From Millisia brevis NBRC 105863 (GTDB lineage: Bacteria > Actinomycetota > Actinomycetes > Mycobacteriales > Mycobacteriaceae): a stretch of 64,000 nt of DNA. Numbering within the stretch: position 1 is the stretch's first letter; every line of letters begins with the position of its first letter. The DNA is taken from NCBI RefSeq assembly GCF_001552615.1, contig NZ_BCRN01000015.1:1-64000 (forward strand), given 5' to 3'. The translations under genes were made by a program, and so were the position numbers. The notes beneath the pieces are model-generated. The model ran no database searches. It was not told where the DNA came from and saw only the letters and a list, made by a program, of their open reading frames with translations. This document shows positions 34,348-42,980 of the stretch, in pieces.

Positions 34348-34998
34348 ATGGAGCTGACGCATTTCGGCCATTCCTGCCTGCTCGCATCGCTGAGCGGCAC
34401 CCGGGTGCTCTTCGATCCGGGCACCTTCGCACACGGATTCGAAGGTATTACCGGACTCGATGCGATCGCGATCACCCATCAGCATCCCGACCACGTCGAT
34501 CACAGTCGCCTGCCCGCGCTGCTCGAGGGCAACCCCGATGCGGTGCTGTTGGCCGATCCGCAGACCGCCGCGCAGCTCGGTGAGCCCTGGCGCGCACTGC
34601 ATCCCGGCGAAACGGTCGAACTCGGCGCCGCCCGCATCCGCGGCACCGGCGGCCGGCACGCGGTGATCCATCCGGACGTGCCGGTGGTCGACAACACCGC
34701 CTACCTCTTCGACACCGAGGAGCGCCCGAATGCCCTCCTGCACCCCGGTGATTCGCTGTACATCCCGTTTGTGCCGATCGAGGTGCTCGCGATGCCGTCG
34801 GCCGCTCCGTGGATGACCGTCGGTGCGGGCGTCGACTATCTGCGGGCGGTCGCGCCGCGGGTGGCGGTGCCGATCCATCAGGGCATCATCGCCGATCAGG
34901 CGACGGGCATCTTCTACGGCCGCTATTCCGAGATGGCGCCCAAGGACACCGAATTCGTCGTCCTCGATACCGAGCAGTCCGCCACCTTCGGCCCCTGA
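34348..34998 (+). CDS. MBL-fold hydrolase, UlaG-like (Rv0786c homologue)
   Basis: A 216-aa metal-dependent hydrolase beginning MELTHFGHSCLL, typical of the UlaG-like metallo-beta-lactamase branch. The metal motif is THQHPDHVDHSR (HxHxDH), with further His residues in LHPGDSLY and PIHQGI. It is compact, without extra domains. M. tuberculosis has a homologue divergent from purS in the same position, and the synteny continues through the FAD dehydrogenase and DUF2334 genes further on. Substrate is unknown. The ATG gives the conserved N-terminus. Confidence 0.9.
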   Translation: MELTHFGHSCLLASLSGTRVLFDPGTFAHGFEGITGLDAIAITHQHPDHVDHSRLPALLEGNPDAVLLADPQTAAQLGEPWRALHPGETVELGAARIRGTGGRHAVIHPDVPVVDNTAYLFDTEERPNALLHPGDSLYIPFVPIEVLAMPSAAPWMTVGAGVDYLRAVAPRVAVPIHQGIIADQATGIFYGRYSEMAPKDTEFVVLDTEQSATFGP

Positions 34999-35103
34999 GC
35001 CGGCGGGCGGGCATACCGCCCCCGGTCCCCCTCCCGGCCCCTGGCACCTCCTTTGTGCGGCCTCCGGCCCATCCCTGACCTCGATCTCGGCGGGAGTCGC
35101 ACG

Positions 35104-36243
35104 ATGAGTTTCGCAACCTTGGCCCTCGTGGTGGTGGTCGGATTGCTCGGGCCGCTGCTGATCCTGCCGCGCGGGCTGCGGCTGCCGGTGATCCTCGGAG
35201 AGTTGGCCGCGGGCATCGTGATCGGGTCGACCGGCCTGCGCCTGGTCGACCCATCGGATGCGACCTTCACCTTCCTCGCCGACATCGGCTTCGCCCTGGT
35301 GATGTTCGTGGCCGGCTCGCACGTGCCGATCCGTGATCCACGAATCCTGCACAGCCTGCGCACCGGTGCGCTGCGGGCGGTCGCGGTCGGGGTGATCGCG
35401 GCGGCGCTCGGCGCGGGGATCGCCGCATGGTTCGGCACCGGGCACGCCGCGCTGTACGCGGTGCTGATCGCGTCGTCGTCGGCGGCGCTGGCCCTGCCGA
35501 TGGTCGACGCGCTCGGCCTGACCGGACCGCGCGTCCTCGACGCGCTGCCGCAGATAGCGATCGCCGACGCGGCCTGCATCGTCGCGCTGCCGCTCGCGAT
35601 CGAACCCGGCCGCGCCGGGCCGGCCGCCCTGGGCGCGCTGGCCGTGATCGCCTGTGCGGTGGTGGTTTTCCTGTTGTTGCGGGCGGCCGAACGCAGCGGC
35701 GGACGCGAGCGCATCGAGGCGTGGTCGAAGCGGCATCGGGTGGCGCTCGAACTGCGGATCAACCTGGCGGTACTCTTTGCGCTCGCCGCCCTCGCGACGC
35801 TCACCCATGTGTCGATCATGTTGGCGGGCTTCACCTTCGGCATGGCCGTCGCCGCGGTCGGGGAGCCGCGGCGGTTGGCCCGGCAGCTCTTCGCCATCAG
35901 CGACGGCTTCTTCGGGCCGCTGTTCTTCGTGTGGCTGGGCGCCTCGCTCAACCTGCGCGAACTGGCCGCCAATCCGCGCTTCGTCCTGCTGGGCATCGTG
36001 CTCGGCCTCGCGGCGATCGCCGCCCACGCCGCCATGCGGGCGACCGGTCAACCGATCGGCCTGGGCATCCTGGCCGCCGCCCAACTCGGCGTACCGGTCG
36101 GCGCGGCGACCCTCGGCACCCAACTCGACCTGCTGGCGCCCGGCGAGGCCCCGGCGCTGCTGCTCGGAGCGCTGATCACCATCGGGGTCGCCTCGATCGC
36201 TGCCGGTCGGCAGGCGCGGGCGCAGCCGGCCCCCAGCGGATAG
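35104..36243 (+). CDS. Cation/proton antiporter (CPA2/Kef-type membrane domain)
   Basis: A 379-aa integral membrane protein with about 11-12 hydrophobic helices, matching the sodium/hydrogen exchanger domain of the CPA2 family (LRLPVILGELAAGIVIGSTG in the first helices, FLADIGFALVMFVAG in helix 3). It ends soon after the membrane region with no RCK/TrkA-N regulatory domain, unlike full-length KefB/C. It probably exchanges Na+ or K+ for H+. The ATG at 35104 has GGGAG upstream; an earlier GTG/ATG extension is nonconserved. It lies 105 nt after the MBL gene and converges with the LLM gene 7 nt away. Confidence 0.87.
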   Translation: MSFATLALVVVVGLLGPLLILPRGLRLPVILGELAAGIVIGSTGLRLVDPSDATFTFLADIGFALVMFVAGSHVPIRDPRILHSLRTGALRAVAVGVIAAALGAGIAAWFGTGHAALYAVLIASSSAALALPMVDALGLTGPRVLDALPQIAIADAACIVALPLAIEPGRAGPAALGALAVIACAVVVFLLLRAAERSGGRERIEAWSKRHRVALELRINLAVLFALAALATLTHVSIMLAGFTFGMAVAAVGEPRRLARQLFAISDGFFGPLFFVWLGASLNLRELAANPRFVLLGIVLGLAAIAAHAAMRATGQPIGLGILAAAQLGVPVGAATLGTQLDLLAPGEAPALLLGALITIGVASIAAGRQARAQPAPSG

Positions 36244-36250
36244 CCCGCAG

Positions 36251-37417
36251 CTACCGCTGCGCCCATTCCTTGGCGATCAGTTCGTAGGATCGCACCCGCG
36301 CGCCGTGGTCGTGGGTGCTGGTGGTCAGGACGATCTCGGCCGCGCCGGTGGCCTCGCGCAGCTGTTCGAGGCGGTCGGCGACCGTCGTCGGGGAGCCGAC
36401 GAATTGCGTGCGCACCCGGTCGCTGACCAGGTCCCGGTCGTCATCGGTCCACTCCAGGGCCGCCGCCTCGGCGGGTGTCGGGTAGGCGATCGCCCCTTCG
36501 CCGCGCCGGATGCTGCGCACCCAGGGGGCGTAACCGCTCGCCAGTTCCGCTGCCTCCTCGTCGGTTTCGGCGGCCACGACGTCCGCGGACACCGCGACGT
36601 ACGGCTCGGGGACCTCCGCGGACGGGACGAAGGCCGCCCGGTAGGCGTCGACCGCGTCGATGACGGTGCTCGGGCTGTGGTGGTAGCTCGCGACGAAGCG
36701 CAGACCGCGGCGCCCGGCGACCGCCGCGCTCGCCCCACCGGAGGCCCCGAGGATCCACACCTGCACGGCGGCGCCCTCACCGGGCGAGGCGTGCGCCGGC
36801 CGCCCGTCCGCGTCGACGTAGGTGCCGGCCAGCAGGGCCAGCAGGGTGGCGATCTGGTCGTCGTAACCCGGGGCATGGGCGCCGGGTTGCTGCAGCAGAT
36901 CCAGGATGTGCCCGAAGGACTTTCGGGAGAACACCGTCGAGATGTCGTACGGCTTGGGCAGCAGCAGGCCATTGGGCGCGAAGCTGTCCGCATCCCGGTT
37001 CGGCCGACCCCGGTCGGCCAGATAGCGGCGGGCGGCGTCGGCCGCGGAGGTATTCTCGGATTCCGAGGGGGCCGGCCGGGTGAGCGAACGGCCGATGCCC
37101 AGGTCGAGTCGACCCGGATACAGGGCGTCGATCAGGCCGAACTCCTCGACGGTGGCCAGCGGCGTGCGATGTCCGAATTGCACGCCGGCCGAACCGAGTC
37201 GGATCGTATCCGTCGCTCCGGCGACCAGGGCGATCTCGACCGCCGGCGACGATCCGAGGACGCCGGGATTGAGATGGTGTTCGGCGAACCAGTAACGGGC
37301 ATAACCGAATCGCTCCGCCTGCTGCGCCAGATCGATCGTATTGCGCAGGGCGGTCGCGTTATCGGCGCCGCTCGACCGGGGCAACAGATCGAGCACGGAC
37401 AGCGGGATGGATGCCAC
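36251..37417 (-). CDS. LLM-class flavin oxidoreductase, MsnO8 subfamily
   Basis: A 388-aa luciferase-like protein beginning IPLSVLDLLPRSSGADNATAL, with RYWFAEHHLNPG, SPAVEIALVAGATDTIRLGSAG (in two stretches) and GLIDALYPGRLDLGIGRS, diagnostic for the MsnO8/YtnJ-like branch of FMN- or F420-dependent oxidoreductases. Substrate is unknown. The GTG start is supported by AAGGAGAT 6 nt upstream. It is a single gene on the minus strand. A 14-nt direct repeat (CGCTACGCGGCCGC) lies just upstream, at 37519 and 37558, near the stop of the next gene. Cofactor choice (FMN against F420) cannot be decided here. Confidence 0.9.
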   Translation of the reverse strand: MASIPLSVLDLLPRSSGADNATALRNTIDLAQQAERFGYARYWFAEHHLNPGVLGSSPAVEIALVAGATDTIRLGSAGVQFGHRTPLATVEEFGLIDALYPGRLDLGIGRSLTRPAPSESENTSAADAARRYLADRGRPNRDADSFAPNGLLLPKPYDISTVFSRKSFGHILDLLQQPGAHAPGYDDQIATLLALLAGTYVDADGRPAHASPGEGAAVQVWILGASGGASAAVAGRRGLRFVASYHHSPSTVIDAVDAYRAAFVPSAEVPEPYVAVSADVVAAETDEEAAELASGYAPWVRSIRRGEGAIAYPTPAEAAALEWTDDDRDLVSDRVRTQFVGSPTTVADRLEQLREATGAAEIVLTTSTHDHGARVRSYELIAKEWAQR

Positions 37418-37559
37418 GGTGATCTCCTTGCGGCTGTCGGTCAGGCAACCGATACAAGGGATCGTAAGGGCGGTGGGCGGCGCGGCCGCTAGTTCCAATC
37501 GGCCGGACTATTTGTCGCGCTACGCGGCCGCGCACCCCACGGACCTCGACCGCCGATCG

Positions 37560-39197
37560 CTACGCGGCCGCTCGCCCCGCCGCCCGGCCGGAGAAGACGC
37601 ACCCGCCGAGGAAGGTGCCCTCCAGCGAGCGATAGCCGTGCACACCGCCACCACCGAAGCCGGCGACCTCGCCGGCGGCGAAGAGCCCCGGAATCGGCTC
37701 GCCGTCCGCGCCGATGACCCGCGACTGCAGGTCGGTCTCGAGCCCGCCGAGCGTCTTGCGGGTCAACAGATGCAGCTTGACCGCGACCAGCGGGCCGGCC
37801 TTCGGGTCGAGAAGCCGGTGCGGCGCCGCGATCCGGGAGATCCGATCCGCCCGGTAGTTGCGGGCGGCGTGGATCAACGACACCTGCAGATCCTTGGCAA
37901 AGGGGTTGTCCATCTGGCGATCCCGATCGACCACGAGCTGTTCGACCGCATCGACATCGAGTTCGACGTCGCCGATCGTGTTCATCCCGGCGACCAGTTC
38001 GCGCAGCGAATCCGCGGTGACGAAGTCCACGCCCCGACGGCGGAACTGCTCGACCGGTCCGGGCGGCCCCGGCTTGACCCTCTCGAGCACCTTGCGGACG
38101 TCGCGGCCGGTCAGGTCGGGGTTCTGTTCCTGCCCGGACAGGCCGAACTCCTTTTCGAGAATCTTCTCGTCGAGGATGAACCAGGTGTGGTCGTGGCCGG
38201 TCCCCACGATGTGCTCGAGGGTGCCCAGGGTGTCGAAGCCGGGGAACAGCGGCGCCGGCAGCCGCACACCGGCCGCGTCGAGCCACAGCGACGACGGCCC
38301 GGGCAGGATGCGGATGCCGTGGTTCGGCCAGACCGGCGCGTAGTTGGTGATGCCCTCGGTGTAGTGCCACATGCGGTCCGGGTTGATGATCGAACCGCCG
38401 GCGCGCGCGGTGATGTCGAGCATCCGGCCGTCGACGTGGGCCGGGACACCGGTCAGCATATGCTCGGGCGGAGGCCCGAGGCGCTGCGGCCAATTGCGCC
38501 GCACCAGTTCGTGATTGCCGCCGATCCCGCCGGAGGTGACGATCACCGCCTCGGCGTCGAAGGCGAACTCGCCGACCTCGACGCGCGAGGAGGCCACCCC
38601 GCGGGCGGCGGCGGAGGGTTCGAGGACGGCGCCGCGCACCCCGGTCACCACACCGCCCGTGACGACCACCTCGTCGACCCGATGCCGGTGCGCGAAACGG
38701 GCGAGGCCGTTCGCGACGCCGGCGCGGACCCGCTGCTCGAAGATCTCGACCAGCGCCGGGCCGGTCCCCCAGGTGATATGGAAGCGCGGCACCGAGTTGC
38801 CGTGGCCGTCGGCGCCGTAGCCGCCGCGTTCGGCCCAACCGACGACCGGGAAGGTCCTGAGTCCGCGTTCGCGCAGCCAGGAGCGCTTCTCCCCCGCCGC
38901 GAACTCGACGTAGGCGCGCGCCCACTTCCGCGGCCAGTGGTCGCAGTCGCGGTCGAAGGCGGCGCTGCCCTGCCAGTCCTGCCAGGCGAGGTCGAAGCTG
39001 TCGCGGATGCCGAGACGGCGCTGCTCGGGGCTGTCGACGAAGAACAATCCGCCGAACGACCAGTACGCCTGACCGCCGATATTGTTCGGGTTCTCCTGGT
39101 CGATGATCAGCACCCGCTTGCCGGCGGCGATCACCTCGGCGGCGGCCACCAATCCGGCCAGTCCCGCTCCGACAACAATGACGTCCTGACCCTGCAC
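37560..39197 (-). CDS. FAD-binding dehydrogenase (Rv0785 homologue, KstD-like)
   Basis: A 545-aa flavoprotein of the fumarate reductase/ketosteroid dehydrogenase family. The N-terminal FAD loop is VVGAGLAGLVAAAEV, with IIDQENPNNIGGQA following; the C-terminal FAD contact is GLFAAGEVAGFGGGGVHGY. No signal peptide is present, so it should be cytosolic. M. tuberculosis has a 566-aa homologue at the same place (Rv0785), between the MBL and DUF2334 genes. Whether it acts on steroids is not known. The GTG start directly precedes QGQDVIVVGAG; no strong ribosome site is visible. Confidence 0.9.
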   Translation of the reverse strand: MQGQDVIVVGAGLAGLVAAAEVIAAGKRVLIIDQENPNNIGGQAYWSFGGLFFVDSPEQRRLGIRDSFDLAWQDWQGSAAFDRDCDHWPRKWARAYVEFAAGEKRSWLRERGLRTFPVVGWAERGGYGADGHGNSVPRFHITWGTGPALVEIFEQRVRAGVANGLARFAHRHRVDEVVVTGGVVTGVRGAVLEPSAAARGVASSRVEVGEFAFDAEAVIVTSGGIGGNHELVRRNWPQRLGPPPEHMLTGVPAHVDGRMLDITARAGGSIINPDRMWHYTEGITNYAPVWPNHGIRILPGPSSLWLDAAGVRLPAPLFPGFDTLGTLEHIVGTGHDHTWFILDEKILEKEFGLSGQEQNPDLTGRDVRKVLERVKPGPPGPVEQFRRRGVDFVTADSLRELVAGMNTIGDVELDVDAVEQLVVDRDRQMDNPFAKDLQVSLIHAARNYRADRISRIAAPHRLLDPKAGPLVAVKLHLLTRKTLGGLETDLQSRVIGADGEPIPGLFAAGEVAGFGGGGVHGYRSLEGTFLGGCVFSGRAAGRAAA

Positions 39198-39323
39198 GCC
39201 CGCGAGCGTAGTCCCGCTATCGGTACGGACGGTAGGAAACGCTCACCCGCGACCGCCCGGATCCGGATCGGGTGGCGCCATGCCGGCTTCCGACTCCGGC
39301 AGCACGACGCTCCCGGCGTCCGC

Positions 39324-40073
39324 TCAGGCGGCGCGACCGTCCGCCGCACCGAACTCGCGGTAGACGTCCGCGGTCGCGCCCTGCAGCAGGGCGAGGTCGA
39401 CCGCGTCGAGCAGCGCCGACCGGCGCGCCTTGCGCTCCAGGTGGTGCGCGGCGACCGACAGGCGGATCAGTCCACCCTTGCGCGCGGTGCGGTTGACCGT
39501 GATCAGCAGGGCCCGGCAACGCCACGGCTCCGCCGTCGCCGACCCGGCGCCGAGCCCGTCACCGAATCCGAGGACCCGGCCCTTCTCGGTGGCGCCGGTC
39601 CGCAGGTCGGTGATTCCCGTCAGCCCGGCGTGGACGCGGAAGCCCAGGTCGGGGAGGACGTCGACCGCGGCCGGTGCGGCGACCCACCGGGGCGCGGCAA
39701 AGATGCGGCTGCGCAATCCGATGTCCTCGAGCACGCGGTCGGCCGCGAGCAGTCGCAGCCGCGCCTCGTGGGCCCCGAGGGCGGCGAACTCGGCCCGTCG
39801 ACGCTTGGTGGCGGCCTGGTCGTAGCCGTGCAGCACGATCGCGTCACCGCGGTCGCGTCGCTCGCACAGCCAGTCGCGGGTGGCCCGGTCGTTGACCAGC
39901 CGGTAGTGATCCTTGAGGCGGGGCGCCACCAGCAGCGACAGCGGCACCTCGCGGCGGTCGAGTTCCGCGGCGAAGTCGGCGGCGGCCGCGCAGGTCTCCC
40001 GACGGATGCCGGAAACCGACACGATCACGCGCGGGGTGATGCCGATGGGACCTTCGGATACATCGCTAGCCAT
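39324..40073 (-). CDS. DUF2334 polysaccharide-deacetylase-like protein
   Basis: A 249-aa protein of the DUF2334 branch of the NodB/polysaccharide deacetylase fold (M. tuberculosis Rv0784 position). It begins with VIVSVSGIR, where related proteins have S(x)SDV-type metal residues, then VPLSLLVAPRLKDHY, IVLHGYDQ (conserved His) and FAAPRWVA. The first metal Asp of classic deacetylases is not evident, so catalytic activity is uncertain. The ATG at 40073 was taken as the start; an earlier in-frame one adds residues with low conservation and overlaps the terminator region of gpx. Confidence 0.8.
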   Translation of the reverse strand: MASDVSEGPIGITPRVIVSVSGIRRETCAAAADFAAELDRREVPLSLLVAPRLKDHYRLVNDRATRDWLCERRDRGDAIVLHGYDQAATKRRRAEFAALGAHEARLRLLAADRVLEDIGLRSRIFAAPRWVAAPAAVDVLPDLGFRVHAGLTGITDLRTGATEKGRVLGFGDGLGAGSATAEPWRCRALLITVNRTARKGGLIRLSVAAHHLERKARRSALLDAVDLALLQGATADVYREFGAADGRAA

Positions 40074-40115
40074 GGTTCCCAGGGTGACCGTCCGGGATGT
40101 CCCCGCGGTGAACGT

Positions 40116-40143
40116 CACCCCGCCGTCGATGAACGGCGGGGTG
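40116..40143 (-). terminator. Terminator hairpin after gpx
   Basis: Perfect 11-bp inverted repeat (CACCCCGCCGT and complement) with a 6-nt loop, about 33 nt downstream of the glutathione peroxidase stop and upstream of the DUF2334 gene. Confidence 0.65.
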
Positions 40144-40175
40144 TCGGTTGGAACGATTCGGGAAATATGCCCGAT

Positions 40176-40676
40176 CTACAGGGTCGGAACGGGCAGCGCG
40201 CCCTCGATCGCGGAGAGCACCTCGGGGGCGTCCGGCAGGGTGGTCGGCCGGAAGCGGGCCACGACCTCCCCCTTGGGACTGATCAGGAACTTCTCGAAGT
40301 TCCACTGCACGTCGCCCGCCTCGCCGGAGGCGTCCGGGGTCTGGGTGAGCAGGCGGTACAGCGGATGCGCCTGCGGCCCGTTGACCAGCGTCTTCTCCAA
40401 CAGCGGGAAGGTGACACCGTAGGTGGTCGAGCAGAACGTCTCGATCTCGCTCGGCGTACCCGGCTCCTGGCCACCGAACTGATTGCAGGGCACACCGATC
40501 ACGGTCAGTCCGCGATGGGCGTAGGCCTGCGCGAGCCGCTCGAGGGCACCGTATTGCGGGGTCAGCCCGCATTTCGACGCGACATTGACCAACAGCACCG
40601 TCCGCCCGGAGTACTCGCCGAGCGTGGTGGGCGCGCCACCGAGCGTGTTGATCGTGATCGTCTGCAGCTCACTCAT
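40176..40676 (-). CDS. Glutathione-peroxidase-family thiol peroxidase
   Basis: A 166-aa peroxidase of the GPx family. It has the Cys (not selenocysteine) active site VASKCGLTPQY near residue 36, NQFGGQEPG (Gln of the tetrad) and WNFEKFLI (Trp/Asn). The Mycobacteriales lack glutathione, so it likely uses thioredoxin or mycothiol-linked electrons, reducing hydroperoxides in the cytosol. The CNQFGGQ context carries the Cys that usually resolves the disulfide in thioredoxin-dependent members. Divergent from the AlkZ-like gene across 103 nt. Confidence 0.95.
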   Translation of the reverse strand: MSELQTITINTLGGAPTTLGEYSGRTVLLVNVASKCGLTPQYGALERLAQAYAHRGLTVIGVPCNQFGGQEPGTPSEIETFCSTTYGVTFPLLEKTLVNGPQAHPLYRLLTQTPDASGEAGDVQWNFEKFLISPKGEVVARFRPTTLPDAPEVLSAIEGALPVPTL

Positions 40677-40779
40677 AGGGGGCAACTTACCCGTCGGTAC
40701 TCCCTGTCCATCATCCGGATGACAGAACGCCGGGTCCCCGGCGCGTGGCATGTCGCCCACTGCGGGCAGACTCCCGGAC

Positions 40780-41952
40780 ATGGATATCGCCGACGACCTG
40801 CGCCGTTGTCTGCTGGAGCAGCGTCAACTGCGCGCCGGCGACAGCACACGCTCGGTGGTGGCCGCGCTGGTGGCACTGCACGCGACCGACCCGGCGTCGG
40901 TCTACCTGTCGGTGCTGGCGCGCGTCCCGACCGCGACGGTGCCCGACGTGCGCGCCGCGCTCTACGACGGACGCGAGCTGGTGCGCATGATGGCGATGCG
41001 GCGGACCGTCTTCGTCGTCGACCGCGACGATGTCCCGATGGTGCACGCGGCGGCGTCGCTCGGTGTGGCCGCCACCATGCGCACCCGGCTGCTCAAGGAG
41101 GTGGCGACCGCGCCCACCGAGCCGGCGGTACCCGATCCCGCCGCCTGGCTCGACGACGCGGAAACCGCGGTGGCCGACTATCTGGCGGGGGTGGGCGAGG
41201 CGACCGGCGCGCAGCTCGGCGACGCGCTCCCCCAGCTGCGGGTCGCGGTCCTGCCCCAAACCGAGAAGGCCTGGGACACCAAGCGATTGCTGACCAGCTC
41301 GGTGCTGGCCTATCTGGGCACCAAGGGGCGGATCGTGCGCGCCGGGGCGCCCGCGCGCTGGACCTCCCGACAGCACACCTGGGCCTCGGCCGAAAAGTGG
41401 TGGCCCGAGGGGCTTCCCGAGCTCGATCCGGCCGCGGCCCGCGTCGAGATGGCCCGCCGCTGGCTGCAGCGGTTCGGCCCGGCGACCGCGGAGGACCTGC
41501 AATGGTGGACCGGTTGGACCAAGACCGCCACCGCCGCGGCCCTGCGCTCCCTCGACACCGTCGCGGTCGAACTGTCCTGCGGCCCCGGTGTTCTGCTCGA
41601 GGAATCGCTCGATGAGGTCCGGTCGGCCGAGCCCGCCGACGCGGTGGCCCTGCTGCCGGCCCTCGACCCGACCCCGATGGGCTGGCGCCACCGGGACTGG
41701 TACCTCGAGCACCGCGAACCGCTCTTCGACCGCTTCGGCAATGTCGGCCCCACTGTGTGGCTGCGCGGCCGCATCGTCGGCGGCTGGGCCGTGCGGGAAG
41801 GGGAGGTCGTGGTGAAACTGCTGGAAAAGGTGGGTACGGCCGAAACGAAGCGGATCACCGCCGAGGCCGATCGCCTCACCGCCCTGCTCGACGGCGCCGC
41901 CGTCACCCCGACCTTCCCCGCGCCGCTGGAAAAGGAGTTGCGGATGGGGTGA
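40780..41952 (+). CDS. Winged-helix protein of the AlkZ/YcaQ DNA-glycosylase family
   Basis: A 390-aa protein of the HTH_42 (winged helix DNA-binding) family, which includes the DNA glycosylases AlkZ and YcaQ that unhook crosslinked or bulky adducts. Landmarks: LVALHATDPASVYLSVLAR near residue 30, LVRMMAMRRTVFVV, EDLQWWTGWT near residue 250 and ALLPALDPTPMGWRHR near residue 295. The position that carries the catalytic Q-x-Q (AlkZ) or Q-x-D (YcaQ), as I recall, reads H-A-T here, so activity may differ or be lost. Annotated homologues are common in actinobacteria. It ends against a large palindrome shared with the convergent DUF559 gene. Confidence 0.87.
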   Translation: MDIADDLRRCLLEQRQLRAGDSTRSVVAALVALHATDPASVYLSVLARVPTATVPDVRAALYDGRELVRMMAMRRTVFVVDRDDVPMVHAAASLGVAATMRTRLLKEVATAPTEPAVPDPAAWLDDAETAVADYLAGVGEATGAQLGDALPQLRVAVLPQTEKAWDTKRLLTSSVLAYLGTKGRIVRAGAPARWTSRQHTWASAEKWWPEGLPELDPAAARVEMARRWLQRFGPATAEDLQWWTGWTKTATAAALRSLDTVAVELSCGPGVLLEESLDEVRSAEPADAVALLPALDPTPMGWRHRDWYLEHREPLFDRFGNVGPTVWLRGRIVGGWAVREGEVVVKLLEKVGTAETKRITAEADRLTALLDGAAVTPTFPAPLEKELRMG

Positions 41953-42022
41953 CACAACACGTCCGGGAGAGCGCCGTCGAGGACCTATTGTCCTTGCCCT
42001 CGCTCTCCCGAACGTCTTCTGT
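41952..42022. repeat. Palindromic terminator-like repeat, copy 1
   Basis: A 33-nt left arm and 33-nt right arm (24 of 33 positions pair) enclose the loop CTATT. It sits exactly between the stop codons of two convergent genes: the AlkZ-like stop ends at 41952 and the DUF559 stop lies in the loop. Its left 41 nt match copy 2 at 42908 at about 34 of 41 positions, including the loop CTATTG, in the same orientation. It serves as a terminator, but the shared primary sequence shows common descent with copy 2. Confidence 0.8.
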
Positions 42023-42833
42023 AACGCTCCCTTCGGGGCCACCGGTGATCCCGTCTCCGCACCACCTCCAGAATGTCGCGCTCGACCTCGGCCCAGTCGT
42101 AGAGCACCTGTCGGTAGCTCAGCCGGATCACCGTGTACCCCAATTGCACCGCGCGGCGGTCTCGACGTCTGTCATTCTCGAAGCGCTCCGGATCGACGTG
42201 ATAGCGCACACCGTCCACCTCTATGATCAGCCGTCCCACGAGCAGATCGACCCGACCGATCCCCGGGATCACCACCTGGGTTTCCACCACGATGCCGAGG
42301 CGCCGCAGCCGCAGTCGCACCATCGATTCCGTGCCGGACTCGGCTCGGTCACAGCGATCGATCAGCCGACGAATCCGCCCGGGGGCTCCGGTCAGAACTC
42401 GGCCGATATCGGCCTCGGACATCACACGCAGGTGGATGAGCGAATCGCACACCACCACGATCCCTTCGTCGTCGAGGCAACGAATCGCATGGCGCAGGGC
42501 CAACAACACATCATCGACGGAACGGACCTCGGGCTCGCGAGGGCCATACTGCCGGCAGGGGTGGTGTCGACCACGAACGTGGATGCGCACCTGCGGGGGC
42601 ACCCAGATTCCGTGCACCTGAAGTGCGGACACGCATCCGAGCACCCCGCCGGATCGGACCGCGGATTCCACGGTCGGCTCGGCGTACGACGTCGCGTACC
42701 AGCCACGGCGAAGTTGCCGGAGCGTGCCGGACCGCAAGCAGGTGCGAATCTCGGCCATCGTGGCACCCCGGTCAATGAGGTATTTCGCCCGCGCCACTCC
42801 GTGCTCCCGAACGAGTAACTCCGCCAACTCCAT
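41985..42833 (-). CDS. DUF559 endonuclease-like protein with AbiEi-like N-terminus
   Basis: A 282-aa protein. The N-terminal half resembles the AbiEi/transcriptional-regulator-like winged helix (VREHGVARAKYLIDRGATMA, then LRRGWYATS), and the C-terminal 110 residues are a DUF559/Vsr-like PD-(D/E)xK nuclease domain (GRVDLLVGRLIIEVDG as the D-x(6)-ExD core, RDRRAVQLGYTVIRLSY as the following helix-strand). The call rests on this motif pair. Such genes are accessory and variable in actinobacteria. It is bracketed by two related palindromes at 41952 and 42906 and lies 147 nt downstream of murI on the same strand. DNA target and role are unknown. Confidence 0.8.
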   Translation of the reverse strand: MELAELLVREHGVARAKYLIDRGATMAEIRTCLRSGTLRQLRRGWYATSYAEPTVESAVRSGGVLGCVSALQVHGIWVPPQVRIHVRGRHHPCRQYGPREPEVRSVDDVLLALRHAIRCLDDEGIVVVCDSLIHLRVMSEADIGRVLTGAPGRIRRLIDRCDRAESGTESMVRLRLRRLGIVVETQVVIPGIGRVDLLVGRLIIEVDGVRYHVDPERFENDRRRDRRAVQLGYTVIRLSYRQVLYDWAEVERDILEVVRRRDHRWPRRERYRRRSGERGQGQ

Positions 42834-42905
42834 GGTCCGAGCGTGGTCGACAGCGGCGCCCGCCGGAGTGCGCCGGCGGGATCTGTGGATGGCGCGGGCG
42901 GCCTG

Positions 42906-42978
42906 TGCACAACACGTTCGACAGAGCGAGGCCGAGGAACTATTGTCCTCGGCCTCGCTCTGTCGAGCGTGTTGTGCA
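42906..42978. repeat. Palindromic terminator-like repeat, copy 2
   Basis: A 33-bp hairpin: arms from 42906 and 42978 inward are fully paired except one position that becomes a U-G wobble when read on the plus strand. The loop is ACTATTG. It starts 3 nt after the murI stop codon and lies 72 nt upstream of the DUF559 start. The primary sequence of the left arm and loop is shared with copy 1 on the other side of the DUF559 gene. Probably terminates murI. Confidence 0.85.
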
Positions 42979-42980
42979 GG

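Noticed and set aside
37519-37571. A 14-nt direct repeat near the LLM/FAD dehydrogenase junction as an attachment site
   Set aside because: No integrase or tRNA nearby; the sequence is simple GC-rich and covers the Ala-rich end of the gene, so a small local duplication is enough to explain it.
37341-41615. A plus-strand open frame of over 1,400 codons across five minus-strand genes
   Set aside because: It is antisense to conserved LLM, FAD dehydrogenase, DUF2334 and GPx genes. Long antisense frames are normal in GC-rich DNA; its translation is Arg/Gly/His-rich with no family motifs.
41952-42978. An insertion sequence with terminal inverted repeats
   Set aside because: Each end is a complete palindrome in the same orientation; no transposase is encoded and no target duplication is evident.
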